Assembly: GCA_016218045.1 (NCBI GenBank)
Contig: JACRFB010000072.1
Coordinates: 156,567 to 220,566, forward strand
Source of the DNA: Ignavibacteriota bacterium
GTDB taxonomy: Bacteria; Bacteroidota; Ignavibacteria; SZUA-365
DNA length: 64,000 nt
Reading direction: 5' to 3'
Below the pieces are notes generated by a model that saw only the letters and a program-made list of their open reading frames with translations, was not told the DNA's origin and searched no databases. Positions 27,512-36,753 of this stretch are shown here, piece after piece (the first letter of the stretch is position 1; every line of letters starts with the position of its first letter). The position numbers and the translations under genes are program-made.

Positions 27512-28588
27512 ATGAATCCTGTACCCCACATCGCGCGACACTGGCACAGACACGGATCCGATTCCGTGCAGTGTGACGTGTGTCCACGGGAATGTGTCAT
27601 GCGCCCGGGGCAGCGCGGACTGTGTTTCGTACGTATGAACAACAACGGAGTGCTTGTGCTCGACACGTACGGGCGCAGCAGCGGATTCTGCATCGATCCT
27701 GTCGAGAAGAAACCGCTGTACCACTTCCTGCCTGGCAGCGCCGTTCTCTCGTTCGGCACTGCGGGCTGCAATCTCACCTGCCGATTCTGTCAGAACTGGG
27801 ATATCAGCACATCACGCACCATCGACACCGCGGGGACGCCTGCGACCCCGGCCGCGATTGCCGCCGCGGCGGATCAGCACGGATGCAGGAGTGTCGCGTA
27901 CACGTACAATGATCCGGTGGTGTTCCTCGAATACGCGACCGCCACCGCCCTCGCGTGCCGCGCCCGCGGGATCAGAAACATCGCGGTCACCGCCGGGTAC
28001 ATCACACAGGGAGCGCGCGAGGATTTGTTTTCCTGCATGGACGCCGCGAATGTGGATCTCAAGTCGTTCTCGCCGGATTTCTATTCCCGTCAATGCGGAG
28101 GCGCACTGTCGGTTGTGAAGGACACGCTCCGCTATCTGCGGATCCGGACAAACGTCTGGCTCGAGATCACCACATTGCTGATCCCGGAGCTCAACGACGA
28201 CCCGTTCGAAATACGCGCTCTCGTGGATTGGATCGCCTCAGAACTCGGACTCGATGTACCGCTGCATTTCACCGCCTTCCATCCCGATTACCGCATGCGC
28301 GACCGCCCCGCGACATCGATCACAACGCTGCGCCGCGCGTACGACATCGCACGCGAACGAGGGCTGTACCACGTGTACATCGGCAACATTCGCGACATCG
28401 AAGGATCGACCACCTCGTGTCACACCTGCGGCCACACACTTATCCGTCGCGAGGCCTACGACATCACCGTCTGGCAACTCGATGCGCAGGGCGCCTGCCC
28501 GAAATGCGGGACGCGCTGCGCGGGAATCTTGGATGCGCGGCCCGGCTCATGGGGATCAAGACGGGCGCCGATAACCATCCCTTCCTGA
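27512..28588 (+). CDS. amrS: AmmeMemoRadiSam-type radical SAM enzyme
   Basis: A 358-residue radical SAM protein. An N-terminal Cys-rich segment (CDVCPRECVMRPGQRGLCFVR) precedes FGTAGCNLTCRFCQNWDIS, whose CxxxCxxC binds the catalytic 4Fe-4S cluster. SVAYTYNDPVVFLEYA and NVDLKSFSPDFY are typical of the AmrS/PflA-like group. A C-terminal zinc-ribbon-like set follows (CHTCGHTLI...CPKCGTRC). In other genomes amrS sits with AMMECR1 and Memo genes. Neither is seen here; instead a nucleotidyltransferase-like gene and two B12 radical SAM genes follow. No clear ribosome-binding site precedes the ATG at 27512. Confidence 0.85.
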   Translation: MNPVPHIARHWHRHGSDSVQCDVCPRECVMRPGQRGLCFVRMNNNGVLVLDTYGRSSGFCIDPVEKKPLYHFLPGSAVLSFGTAGCNLTCRFCQNWDISTSRTIDTAGTPATPAAIAAAADQHGCRSVAYTYNDPVVFLEYATATALACRARGIRNIAVTAGYITQGAREDLFSCMDAANVDLKSFSPDFYSRQCGGALSVVKDTLRYLRIRTNVWLEITTLLIPELNDDPFEIRALVDWIASELGLDVPLHFTAFHPDYRMRDRPATSITTLRRAYDIARERGLYHVYIGNIRDIEGSTTSCHTCGHTLIRREAYDITVWQLDAQGACPKCGTRCAGILDARPGSWGSRRAPITIPS

Positions 28589-28737
28589 GCGCGGCACTCC
28601 GCGCCATAATACGCGGTGAGCACGTGTCGATAGGAACCGACGGACCCGGACGCGTGTTGTAATACATGCCTCCCGCCGTCACATCCTTCACGCCGCCCCC
28701 TGCCTCACGGGGCGTACACGTTTGCGAAGCACAAAAG

Positions 28738-29823
28738 ATGCACACAATCGAGAATTCATTCGCGACCCCGCCCGAGGGCCGTGGCCAACACAACGGCGGA
28801 TTGCGTGAGGCGATCCTGTCGACACTGTTGTACTACGATATTTTTGCGTATCCGCTCACGGAATCGGAACTGGATGTGCTGCTGCATCGTGAAGCGCGGG
28901 GTGTGTTGACAGATGCCCTGCATACAGCCGTCCGTACCGGGGAGGTGTACACCGATGGCGCGTATTACGGGATGACCCGCGACATTGAGGCGAACGTGCG
29001 GCGCAGACACTCGATGGAGCGTTACGCGCGGAGGCATTGGATCGCGGCGAGGATCATGACACACGTGATCAAGCGCTGCCCTTTTGTTCGTGCCGTTATG
29101 ATCACCGGCACTCTGAGTAAAAACCTGAGCGCCCCCGCGCTCGACATCGACTATTTCATTGTGACGGATCCCGGCCGGCTGTGGATCGCGCGGAGTTTCC
29201 TGACAGTATTCAAAAAGCTGTTTCTCTTCAACAGCAGAAAGTACTTCTGCCTGAATTATTTCGTCGCCACCGACGCTCTCGCTATTCCCGATAGAAATGT
29301 CTTTACCGCGACTGAGATCGCCCATGTGAAGGTGCTGCACGGTGCGGAATGGTACCGGACTTTTGTGGCTGCAAACGCATGGCTCGGACATTTCCTTCCG
29401 CGATGGTCCGCCGAGAACATGCCGCAGGTGCCTTCGAACGACCGGCGCAGTATCCTCGCACGCCTCGCGGAGCTTCCTTTTCTCGGAGACGCCGGAGCGA
29501 GGCTGGACCTGCGCCTGATGCGCGGCTGGGCGAAGATGTGGAAGCGGCGTTATCCGGAACTGTCCGACGAAAAACGAAATACGCTGTTTCGAGTGGACCG
29601 TTCCGTCTCGCGGGCGCATGGACCGGATTTTCAGACGCGCATCCTCAGCGCCTACGAGGAGCGCTGCGCGCGCCACAGTGTCAGCGCCGCGGCGCCGCTG
29701 TCGGAGGAATCGGTTGTGTTTGCAGCGGATCACACACGCCCGACATCCGCGCCCGAACTCCGTCACTCCGGAATACAGGACGCCGGCTTCGATCCGTACG
29801 TCCTTCCGCTCGGCAGTGCCTGA
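28738..29823 (+). CDS. Nucleotidyltransferase-like protein
   Basis: A 361-residue cytosolic protein. The segment MITGTLSKNLSAPALDIDYFIVTDPGRLWIAR resembles the polymerase-beta-type nucleotidyltransferase core (G-S...DxD), with DID as the candidate metal-binding pair. Thr replaces the usual Ser of the GS motif. A winged-helix-like N-terminus (ILSTLLYYDIFAYPLTESEL) precedes it. The reaction is unknown. The start is uncertain: 28738 is chosen because residues before it look non-coding, and 28666 is possible. It ends 16 bases before the first B12 radical SAM gene, so the three genes are probably one operon. Confidence 0.65.
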   Translation: MHTIENSFATPPEGRGQHNGGLREAILSTLLYYDIFAYPLTESELDVLLHREARGVLTDALHTAVRTGEVYTDGAYYGMTRDIEANVRRRHSMERYARRHWIAARIMTHVIKRCPFVRAVMITGTLSKNLSAPALDIDYFIVTDPGRLWIARSFLTVFKKLFLFNSRKYFCLNYFVATDALAIPDRNVFTATEIAHVKVLHGAEWYRTFVAANAWLGHFLPRWSAENMPQVPSNDRRSILARLAELPFLGDAGARLDLRLMRGWAKMWKRRYPELSDEKRNTLFRVDRSVSRAHGPDFQTRILSAYEERCARHSVSAAAPLSEESVVFAADHTRPTSAPELRHSGIQDAGFDPYVLPLGSA

Positions 29824-29839
29824 ACGTCGGCGAACCCGT

Positions 29840-31306
29840 ATGGCCCGGATACTGCTCGCGCACAGCTATTTCCTTCGCTTCGACGCGAAGGCGCGCGCGC
29901 AGATGCAGCCGTATCCTCCCCTCGGCACCCTGTACGCGGCGGCCGTGCTTCGCGACGCCGGTCACGATGTGGCGCTGTTCGACGCGATGTTCGCCGCGGA
30001 CGAGAACGAATTCGTGCCAGCCCTTGACGGACACAATCCGGATATCGTTATCTTTTATGAGGACAATTTTCATTACCTGAACAAGATGTGCCTGACGCGT
30101 ATGCGCGAGGCATGCCTGCGCATGGCCGGCATGGCCCGGACCCGCGGGGCCGTGGTGCTGGCGCAGGGATCCGATCCCGTCGATCACGCGGCAGAGTATC
30201 TCGGGCGTGGAGTCGATGCGGTGATCTGCGGCGAAGGTGAAGAGACGGCGCGAGAAGCGGTAGGCGCCGTGTCGCGCGGCGTTCTGCGTGACGCGGCGTC
30301 CATTCGCGGATTGGCCTACTACGGCGAAGGTGGCCGAATCGTCTTCACACCGAAACGGCCGCTGATACGGGATCTCGATGCGCTGCCGTTCCCCGCATGG
30401 GATCTTGTCGACATGGAGCGCTACCGCGCCGCCTGGCGGAAACGGCACGGGCTCTTCAGTCTCAATGTCGTGACCACGCGTGGCTGCCCGTACTCCTGCA
30501 ACTGGTGCGCAAAACCTGTGTACGGACAGGTGTACCACTCCCGCTCCCCCGAGAATGTGGCCGCGGAAGTAGCCCTGCTCAGGGAAAACTACGCGCCGGA
30601 CCACATCTGGTTCTGCGACGACATTCTCGGCCTGAAACCCGGCTGGTTGGCCCGCTACGCCGATTGTGTCAAAGAAAAGGACTGTCTCATCCCTTTTTCC
30701 TGCCAGACGCGCGCCGACCTGATGTTGCGCGACAACAACGCGCGCGACATCGCCCGCGCCGGGGCACGCACCGTGTGGATCGGCGCGGAGTCCGGCTCGC
30801 AGCATGTTCTCGACGCAATGGACAAGGGCACGACCACCGAGCAAATCCTGGAAGCCACACAACGGCTGCAGGAGGCGGGAGTCGACGTCGCCTGGTTTCT
30901 CCAGTTCGGTTACCTCGGCGAATCGGGGGATGACGTGCGCGCCACTCTTCGCCTGCTGCGACGCGGACGCCCCGACGATATCGGCATCTCTGTCTCGTAT
31001 CCCCTTCCCGGCACGCCGTTCTACGAGCGGGTCGCCGCGCGTCTCGGTGAGAAAAGGAACTGGGCCGAGTCGGGCGACCTCGATCTGATGTACCCCGGCA
31101 CCTACCGGCCCGCGTATTACCGGGCTCTGCACACGGCCGTGCACAAGGAGTTCCGCATGAGGCAGGCCCTGCGAAAACGCAGCCCGAGGCGCCTTGTCCT
31201 TCTTCCGGTAAATTTCTGTCAGTGGGTGTACGCGCGCGCGCGCATGGCGCTGCTGCGCCGCTTGCCGCCTTCCCTCCCGCCGCGCGTAGCTGTTCTGCCG
31301 TCATGA
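29840..31306 (+). CDS. B12-binding-domain radical SAM protein, first copy
   Basis: A 488-residue enzyme. An N-terminal cobalamin-binding-type Rossmann domain (residues 1-150; PPLGTLYAAAVLRDAGHDVALFDAMF) ends in GVDAVICGEGEET. The radical SAM barrel has TTRGCPYSCNWCAKPVYG, whose CxxxCxxC holds the 4Fe-4S cluster, and GARTVWIGAESGSQ. Members methylate or rearrange unactivated carbons in lipids and natural products. The substrate is unknown. It overlaps the next gene by four bases (ATGA). The C-terminal ~60 residues are Arg-rich (RMRQALRKRSPRRLVLL). Confidence 0.85.
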   Translation: MARILLAHSYFLRFDAKARAQMQPYPPLGTLYAAAVLRDAGHDVALFDAMFAADENEFVPALDGHNPDIVIFYEDNFHYLNKMCLTRMREACLRMAGMARTRGAVVLAQGSDPVDHAAEYLGRGVDAVICGEGEETAREAVGAVSRGVLRDAASIRGLAYYGEGGRIVFTPKRPLIRDLDALPFPAWDLVDMERYRAAWRKRHGLFSLNVVTTRGCPYSCNWCAKPVYGQVYHSRSPENVAAEVALLRENYAPDHIWFCDDILGLKPGWLARYADCVKEKDCLIPFSCQTRADLMLRDNNARDIARAGARTVWIGAESGSQHVLDAMDKGTTTEQILEATQRLQEAGVDVAWFLQFGYLGESGDDVRATLRLLRRGRPDDIGISVSYPLPGTPFYERVAARLGEKRNWAESGDLDLMYPGTYRPAYYRALHTAVHKEFRMRQALRKRSPRRLVLLPVNFCQWVYARARMALLRRLPPSLPPRVAVLPS

Positions 31307-32703
31307 TCGACATCATGCTCGCGCACGCGTACTTTCTCCGCGAGGATGCCGCGGAGCAGCGCGTCATGAAACCGTTCGCGCCGCTGGGCATTCTTTCCCT
31401 GTCGGCGTGGTTAAAACGACGCGGCTTCCGCGCGTCCGTCTTCGATGCGACGTTTGCGGCGGAGGGCGACTTCGAGCGCGCGATTGAGGAACTGCGGCCC
31501 CCCGTGGTCGGAATCTCGGTGAACATGGTGACGAAGTTTGCCGCCCTGCGCATGCTTAAAACGGCAAAAGCAGCGGGATGCCGTGTGGTGCTCGGCGGAC
31601 CCGAACCAGCATCATACGCCGAGGAATACCTCGCCGCGGGGGCCGATGTTGTTGTCGCGGGTGAAGGCGAGGAAACACTCGAGGAGGTGCTTGCACATTT
31701 TCTCCATGGATCGACCTCGCTCGAGGATATCGCGGGTGTGATCTGGCGCGACACTGACGGGAATACGCGACGAAATACCCCGCGCGTGCTGCGGAAATCT
31801 CTCGATGATCTGCCGGAACCCGACCGTGACGCCATCGACTACACGCCCTATTTCCGGTGCTGGGAAGAACACCACGGTGTGCGCGTCATGTCGATCGTCA
31901 CGATGCGCGGCTGCCCGTACACCTGTACGTGGTGCAGCCACACCGTGTACGGAGAAAGTTACCGTCGCCGCTCCCCCGCCCTGGTCGCCGAGGAGATCGC
32001 GGGCCTCCTGGCACGATACACACCCGATGCGCTCTGGTTTGCCGACGACGTGTTCACCATCAATCATGCATGGATTTTCGAGCTCGAACGTGAGCTGCGC
32101 GCGCGAGCCCTGTCCGTGCCCTTTGAGTGTATCACACGCGCCGACCGGCTCACGCCCGACGTCGCGCGCGCGCTCGCGTCGATGGGTTGCAGGCGCGTAT
32201 GGCTCGGGGCGGAGTCCGGCTCGCAGCGTGTCCTCGACGCGATGCGCCGCGGCGTGTCTGTCGAGCAGGTCGAAGCAATGACCCGTGTCTGCCGGGAACA
32301 TGGCATCGAAGTGGGCACCTTCATCATGCTTGGGTATCTGGGCGAAAAAGACGAGGACATCCTCGCCACTGCTCACTACCTGCGACGATCACGACCCGAC
32401 ATTGTGCTGACCACTATTGCGTATCCGATCAAGGGAACCCGGTATCACATCGAACTCGGAGCACACGCCGTTGTTCCCCCGCAGCCCTTCGAGACGTGGA
32501 ACGACCGCAACCATATCGTGACCGGACGATATTCGGACCGCTACTACTGGTTTGCGAACCGCTTTGTCGTCAACGAAGCAGCGGTGGGGCGGGCGCTCTC
32601 CGCCCTTCGGAAAAATGTGTTGCGGCTCCCGCTGCTGTGGGCAAAAGCCCGCACCGCGCGGTTCGGAATGATGGTGTCGCGCCTCGCCGGATCGTCGGTT
32701 TAA
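31303..32703 (+). CDS. B12-binding-domain radical SAM protein, second copy
   Basis: A 466-residue paralogue of the preceding gene product with the same domain order: APLGILSLSAWLKRRGFRASVFDATF, GADVVVAGEGEET, TMRGCPYTCTWCSHTVYGE with CxxxCxxC, and GCRRVWLGAESGSQRVLDAM. It starts at an ATG that overlaps the upstream TGA, which implies coupled translation and possibly consecutive reactions or a heterodimer. Its stop overlaps that of the convergent ddl gene by three bases. The substrate is unknown. Confidence 0.85.
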   Translation: MIDIMLAHAYFLREDAAEQRVMKPFAPLGILSLSAWLKRRGFRASVFDATFAAEGDFERAIEELRPPVVGISVNMVTKFAALRMLKTAKAAGCRVVLGGPEPASYAEEYLAAGADVVVAGEGEETLEEVLAHFLHGSTSLEDIAGVIWRDTDGNTRRNTPRVLRKSLDDLPEPDRDAIDYTPYFRCWEEHHGVRVMSIVTMRGCPYTCTWCSHTVYGESYRRRSPALVAEEIAGLLARYTPDALWFADDVFTINHAWIFELERELRARALSVPFECITRADRLTPDVARALASMGCRRVWLGAESGSQRVLDAMRRGVSVEQVEAMTRVCREHGIEVGTFIMLGYLGEKDEDILATAHYLRRSRPDIVLTTIAYPIKGTRYHIELGAHAVVPPQPFETWNDRNHIVTGRYSDRYYWFANRFVVNEAAVGRALSALRKNVLRLPLLWAKARTARFGMMVSRLAGSSV

Positions 32704-33824
32704 GACCCGGCTCCGCCGGTGAACCAGCGCACGTCCGGCTCGAAGGAGCGTCGTACCGCCGCGCGTTGCGCGTGACGCTCGAAGGCGAGCTGCACGAGCC
32801 GGTCGAGCAGCGCGGGATACGCGATACCGGATGCCTCGAACAGTTTCGGGTACATGCTGATGCTGGTGAATCCGGGCATGGTATTCACCTCGTTGAGGTA
32901 CAGGGCGCCCGTCGATTTCGACAGCAGGAAATCCACACGCGCGAGTCCCTCGCACCCCGTCGCGTGAAAGGCCGCAATCGCGAGCACACGCACATGCTCC
33001 GCCGTCTCGTCGTCAAGTGACGCCGGGATAATGGTGGCGGAGGCGCCGTCGACGTACTTCGCGTTGTAGTCGTAAAATTCATTGCTCGGGACCACTTCGC
33101 CGGGAACGGACGCTATCGCTTCGCCGTTGCCGAGCACGGCAACTTCGATCTCGCGCGCATCAGGCACGGCACGTTCTACCAACACCGTGCGGTCGTACGC
33201 ACGCGCGAGTTCGATGGCACGCTCCAGTTCATCACGCGTTCGCGCCTTCGAGATGCCCACGCTGGATCCGAGATTTGGCGGTTTCACAAAGACGGGGTAT
33301 CCGAGTGTCTGTTGGATATCCTCCAGAAGTTCCTCGCGATCCGCGTCGAATTCCTCGGCACGGAACCAGGTGTACTCCACAATGGGCAGGCCTTCCGCCG
33401 CATGAAGTCTTTTCTGCAGGACCTTGTCCATGCCGGCCGCCGAGGCCAGGACTCCCGATCCCACGTAGGGGAGATCCGCCATCTCGAACACGCCCTGTAT
33501 CGTTCCGTCCTCCCCGTATGTGCCATGCAGCACGGGAAAGATGATGTCGAGGGCCGAATCGGTCCACTGCCCGCTTTCCTCGACGAGCAAACCCCGGCCC
33601 GGCTCCGGCGCCAGCATACATGGTGAGGGTCGGCCGCCAGATCCCGCGAGATGTGTAATCACATCGGGCCCTGTCAACCAGCGGCCGTCCTTGGTGATCC
33701 CTATCGGCACAACGTCGTACACCGAAGGATCGAGGGCCTGCATCACGGAGGAAGCCGAGACCAGCGACACTTCGTGTTCACCCGATCGTCCGCCGAAAAT
33801 CACACCGATACGTATTTTTTTCAT
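32700..33824 (-). CDS. ddl: D-alanine--D-alanine ligase
   Basis: A 374-residue ATP-grasp enzyme that makes D-Ala-D-Ala for peptidoglycan precursors in the cytosol. It shows the N-terminal signature RIGVIFGGRSGEHEVSLVSA, the central VFVKPPNLGSSVGISKA glycine-rich loop and C-terminal FLLSKSTGALYLNEVNTMPGFTSISMYPKL with the metal-binding NEVNTMPG. ATG at 33824 with AGGACAGG upstream. Length and motifs match the longer Ddl form found in many Gram-negatives. It converges on the radical SAM gene and diverges from the DUF5683 gene. Confidence 0.92.
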   Translation of the reverse strand: MKKIRIGVIFGGRSGEHEVSLVSASSVMQALDPSVYDVVPIGITKDGRWLTGPDVITHLAGSGGRPSPCMLAPEPGRGLLVEESGQWTDSALDIIFPVLHGTYGEDGTIQGVFEMADLPYVGSGVLASAAGMDKVLQKRLHAAEGLPIVEYTWFRAEEFDADREELLEDIQQTLGYPVFVKPPNLGSSVGISKARTRDELERAIELARAYDRTVLVERAVPDAREIEVAVLGNGEAIASVPGEVVPSNEFYDYNAKYVDGASATIIPASLDDETAEHVRVLAIAAFHATGCEGLARVDFLLSKSTGALYLNEVNTMPGFTSISMYPKLFEASGIAYPALLDRLVQLAFERHAQRAAVRRSFEPDVRWFTGGAGS

Positions 33825-33942
33825 GGGTGCCTGTCCTGTTGACGTTGAAACTAGCGTGCTGTGTCTGAAAAACCAACGCCACACGGGCCCGGTCACGGAT
33901 TCGCGGATTGTTTGGCCCAAGGTCTGGTGCTATGTTTCACTC

Positions 33943-34458
33943 ATGAAACTCGTTGCTCTGTGCACCCTCGTTGTTGTCCTGTCCTGCCCCGCGCTGCATG
34001 CGCAGGAGTCCGGTGGCTCCGCCGCCGAACGGAAATCCGCCGACAGCGGCTACACGATGACCAAATCGCCCATGGGAGCGGTACTGCGGTCCGCACTTCT
34101 GCCGGGTCTGGGGCAGTGGTACAACGAATCGTACTGGAAGGTCCCCGTGGTTGTCGGACTTGGTGTATTCCTGATACGCGGTGTGGTGGTTGAGAACAAC
34201 GGTTTTCTTGATTACCGCGACAGATACGCCGCGAGCATCACACCCGAGAACAGCAGCGGCGACCTTCGCCTCAAGCAGTTGCGCGAGGTGTATCGCGACA
34301 ACCGCGACACCTACGCCTGGTGGTTTCTTGTGCTCTACCTCGTTCAATGCGCCGACGCCTTCGTCGATGCACATCTTTACGACTTCGACGTCTCAGAGAC
34401 ACTGTCGGCCACGGTTCTGCCCGCACCACGCGGCGTGATGCTGCAATTACGTTTCTGA
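33943..34458 (+). CDS. DUF5683-type envelope protein
   Basis: A 171-residue protein. Signal peptide MKLVALCTLVVVLSCPALHAQ, then KSPMGAVLRSALLPGLGQWYNESYWKVPVVVGLGVF, the hallmark of DUF5683 proteins in the Bacteroidetes/Ignavibacteria group. A hydrophobic hairpin (WWFLVLYLVQCADAFVDAHLYDFD) and a C-terminus ending in aromatic Phe follow. The function is unknown, and location in the envelope is inferred from the signal peptide and end residue. ATG at 33943. Confidence 0.8.
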   Translation: MKLVALCTLVVVLSCPALHAQESGGSAAERKSADSGYTMTKSPMGAVLRSALLPGLGQWYNESYWKVPVVVGLGVFLIRGVVVENNGFLDYRDRYAASITPENSSGDLRLKQLREVYRDNRDTYAWWFLVLYLVQCADAFVDAHLYDFDVSETLSATVLPAPRGVMLQLRF

Positions 34459-34462
34459 GAGT

Positions 34463-34677
34463 TGTTGGTAGATGAGTGAAAGGTAGATGGGTAGTTGGTA
34501 GTTGAGTAGATGGTAGATGTGTGTTCTGTTGAGCGAGAGTGAGGCGACAAGAAAAAGGAATCAGGAGACAGTCATCCGGTTAACCCGTGTCTCCTGACTC
34601 CTGTCTCCTGACTCCTTACACGACCTTCATAGATCGATCTACCATCTACTACCTACCCATCTACTTTCTACCATCTA
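34463..34677. repeat. Inverted GGTAGAT arrays between convergent genes
   Basis: A GGTAGAT/GGTAGTT 7-nt array (34463-34519, plus orientation) and a CTACCAT array (34639-34677) face each other, with a short CTCCTGA array (34588-34618) between. They can pair into one long hairpin. The last repeat supplies the CTA that is the glnA stop codon (TAG on the minus strand). No gene lies in the interval. Confidence 0.85.
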
Positions 34678-36105
34678 CACGTCAAAGTACATCCCAAATT
34701 CGAACGGATGCGGCCGGAGCGAAAGCTGCTTTGCTTCCTTGTTCATCTTGTAGTCGATCCACGTGCCGATGACGTCCTCGCTGAACACACCGCCCTTGAG
34801 GAGGAAGTCGTGATCACGTTCGAGCGCGCGGAGCGCCTCTTCGAGTGAGCCCGGTGTGCTCGGCACGTTTGCGAGTTCCTCGGGTTTCATATCGTAGATG
34901 TCCTTGTCCAGCGGATCGCCGGGATCGATGCGGTTGATGATTCCATCGAGACCCGCCATGAGCATGGCGCTGAAGGCGATGTACGGGTTGCAGGAGGGAT
35001 CGGGCGTACGGAATTCGATGCGCTTCGATTTGGGGCTCGACGAGTACATTGGAATGCGAATGGACGCGCTGCGATTCCTCTGCGAGTATGCGAGGTTCAC
35101 CGGCGCTTCGTACCCCGGCACGAGACGCTTGTAGGAGTTGGTCGTCGGATTCGCGAGTGCGCAGAGCGCGGGCGCGTGTTTGAGCAGGCCGCCGATGTAG
35201 TGCAGGGCCATTTCACTGAGGCCCGCATAGTGCTCGCCGTAAAAAAGCGGCTTGCCCTGCTTCCACAAACTCATGTGCACGTGCATGCCCGATCCGTTGT
35301 CGCCGAAAATCGGCTTCGGCATGAATGTGGCCGTACGGCCGTTCCTGAGCGCGGTGTTCTTCACGATGTATTTGAAGAGAAGAAGCTGATCCGCCGCCGT
35401 TACGAGCGGCTGAAAACGGAGGTCGATCTCGGCCTGACCGCCGCTGGCGACTTCATGATGCTGGGCCTCGACGTCGAGTCCGCACTCGATCATCACACGC
35501 ACCATCTCGTTGCGCAGATCGTTGAGGTGATCCGTGGGCGGCACGGGGAAATAACCCTCCTTTGGACGCGGTTTGTAGGCGAGATTCGGCCCCTCGTCTC
35601 GTCCGGTGTTCCAACTGCCTTCCACGGAGTCGAGCATGTAAAAGGAGTGATTCGGATTGTTTGCATACCGCACGTCGTCGAAGATGAAGAACTCGGCCTC
35701 CGGACCGTAATACGCCGTGTCGGCCAACCCGGTCTGCTGCAGATACGCTTCGGCCTTCTGCGCAATGTTCCGGGGACAGCGCTCGTATTTTTCGCGCGTG
35801 AGTGGCTCGTAGATGTCGCAGACGAGACTCAAGGTCTTTTCCTTGACAAACGGATCGATGATGGCCGTCGCGGGATCGGGAATGATCACCATGTCGCTCT
35901 CGTGTATGCTCTTGAAGCCGCGCAGGCTCGATCCGTCAAAGCCGAGGCCTTCATCGAAGGTGCCAGCAGAAAAGTGTGACACCGGTATCGATGTGTGCTG
36001 CCACTGGCCCGGGAAATCCATGAACTTGAAATCAATCATCTTCACGTTTTCGCGCGCGACGAGGTCGAGCACGCGGGACACGTCTTCGGGGCGATGCGGG
36101 GTCAT
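34675..36105 (-). CDS. glnA: Glutamine synthetase type I
   Basis: A 476-residue cytosolic enzyme that makes glutamine from glutamate and ammonium with ATP. Signatures seen are the beta-grasp [39 protein letters not shown], the metal and substrate region [26 protein letters not shown] and the ATP-binding [22 protein letters not shown] (shown in parts). IYDMKPEEL resembles the NLYDLPPEE stretch that carries the adenylylated Tyr of the GSI-beta type. ATG at 36105 overlaps the stop of the Lrp/AsnC gene (ATGA), so both are translated together. The stop codon lies in a repeat array. Confidence 0.93.
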   Translation of the reverse strand: MTPHRPEDVSRVLDLVARENVKMIDFKFMDFPGQWQHTSIPVSHFSAGTFDEGLGFDGSSLRGFKSIHESDMVIIPDPATAIIDPFVKEKTLSLVCDIYEPLTREKYERCPRNIAQKAEAYLQQTGLADTAYYGPEAEFFIFDDVRYANNPNHSFYMLDSVEGSWNTGRDEGPNLAYKPRPKEGYFPVPPTDHLNDLRNEMVRVMIECGLDVEAQHHEVASGGQAEIDLRFQPLVTAADQLLLFKYIVKNTALRNGRTATFMPKPIFGDNGSGMHVHMSLWKQGKPLFYGEHYAGLSEMALHYIGGLLKHAPALCALANPTTNSYKRLVPGYEAPVNLAYSQRNRSASIRIPMYSSSPKSKRIEFRTPDPSCNPYIAFSAMLMAGLDGIINRIDPGDPLDKDIYDMKPEELANVPSTPGSLEEALRALERDHDFLLKGGVFSEDVIGTWIDYKMNKEAKQLSLRPHPFEFGMYFDV

Positions 36106-36587
36106 GCGTGTTTTTTCTCCGTATGATGAGTGTCGTGTGAGGCAAGTGAAATAGACAGTGTTTCCTTCCGCGTCGACAGCACCACGCTGGTGCGCGTGCC
36201 CTGCACACCGCGCCAGGATTGTATCGCCGACAGTATCCCCTCGAGGGATGCGGTGTTTGCCGTGCGGATTTTGAGCAGATGTGAACCGTCGCCGGTCACG
36301 GCGTGGCACTCGAGGATCTCGGGGTGTTGCAGCACGTGGCGCAGAAATTCCTCGTAGTGTTTGGAGGAATCGATGGTGACCGACACGAAGGCCGTCACAT
36401 CGTTGCCGAGCAGTTTCGCGTTGAGAACCGCGGTGTATCGCTCGATGTATCCGCGCTCCTCGAGCTTGCGCAAACGCTCGCTGATCGCGGGCAGCGACAG
36501 GCCGGTCTCTTCGGCCAGTTCGTTCCTGCGCTTCCGCCCGCTCTGCTGCAAGGCGTTCAGGATGGTGATATCGATGGAATCCAGCAC
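36102..36587 (-). CDS. Lrp/AsnC family transcriptional regulator
   Basis: A 161-residue regulator. The N-terminal AsnC helix-turn-helix ([43 protein letters not shown]) precedes a C-terminal RAM/ACT-like ligand domain ([32 protein letters not shown]). Start codon is GTG at 36587. Because it is fused to glnA by an ATGA overlap, glutamine or another amino acid is a likely effector and glnA a likely target. This is an inference from position. The tail THHTEKKHA is His/Lys-rich and may be a by-product of the overlap. Confidence 0.9.
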   Translation of the reverse strand: MLDSIDITILNALQQSGRKRRNELAEETGLSLPAISERLRKLEERGYIERYTAVLNAKLLGNDVTAFVSVTIDSSKHYEEFLRHVLQHPEILECHAVTGDGSHLLKIRTANTASLEGILSAIQSWRGVQGTRTSVVLSTRKETLSISLASHDTHHTEKKHA

Positions 36588-36588
36588 T

Positions 36589-36640
36589 TCAATTAATTAG
36601 GTTAGTTTGTGTGGTTGCCTTAATTACATGCGGTTGTTCG
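36589..36640. promoter_or_regulatory. AT-rich promoter/operator region of the lrp-glnA unit
   Basis: TAATTAGG (36594-36601) and CCTTAATTA (36618-36626) form an interrupted inverted repeat directly upstream of the GTG start in a GC-rich genome. AT-rich dyads are typical of Lrp-family sites. Autoregulation is plausible but not shown. Confidence 0.35.
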
Positions 36641-36753
36641 AACAAACATAGCATATTATTTAATCGAACGCAAGATGCCCTGAAAGAGTGCTCCGCCCGC
36701 CGCCGCCCCGCGCTACTGTTACTCACACAAAATCCGTATTCTCGGAAACATCC

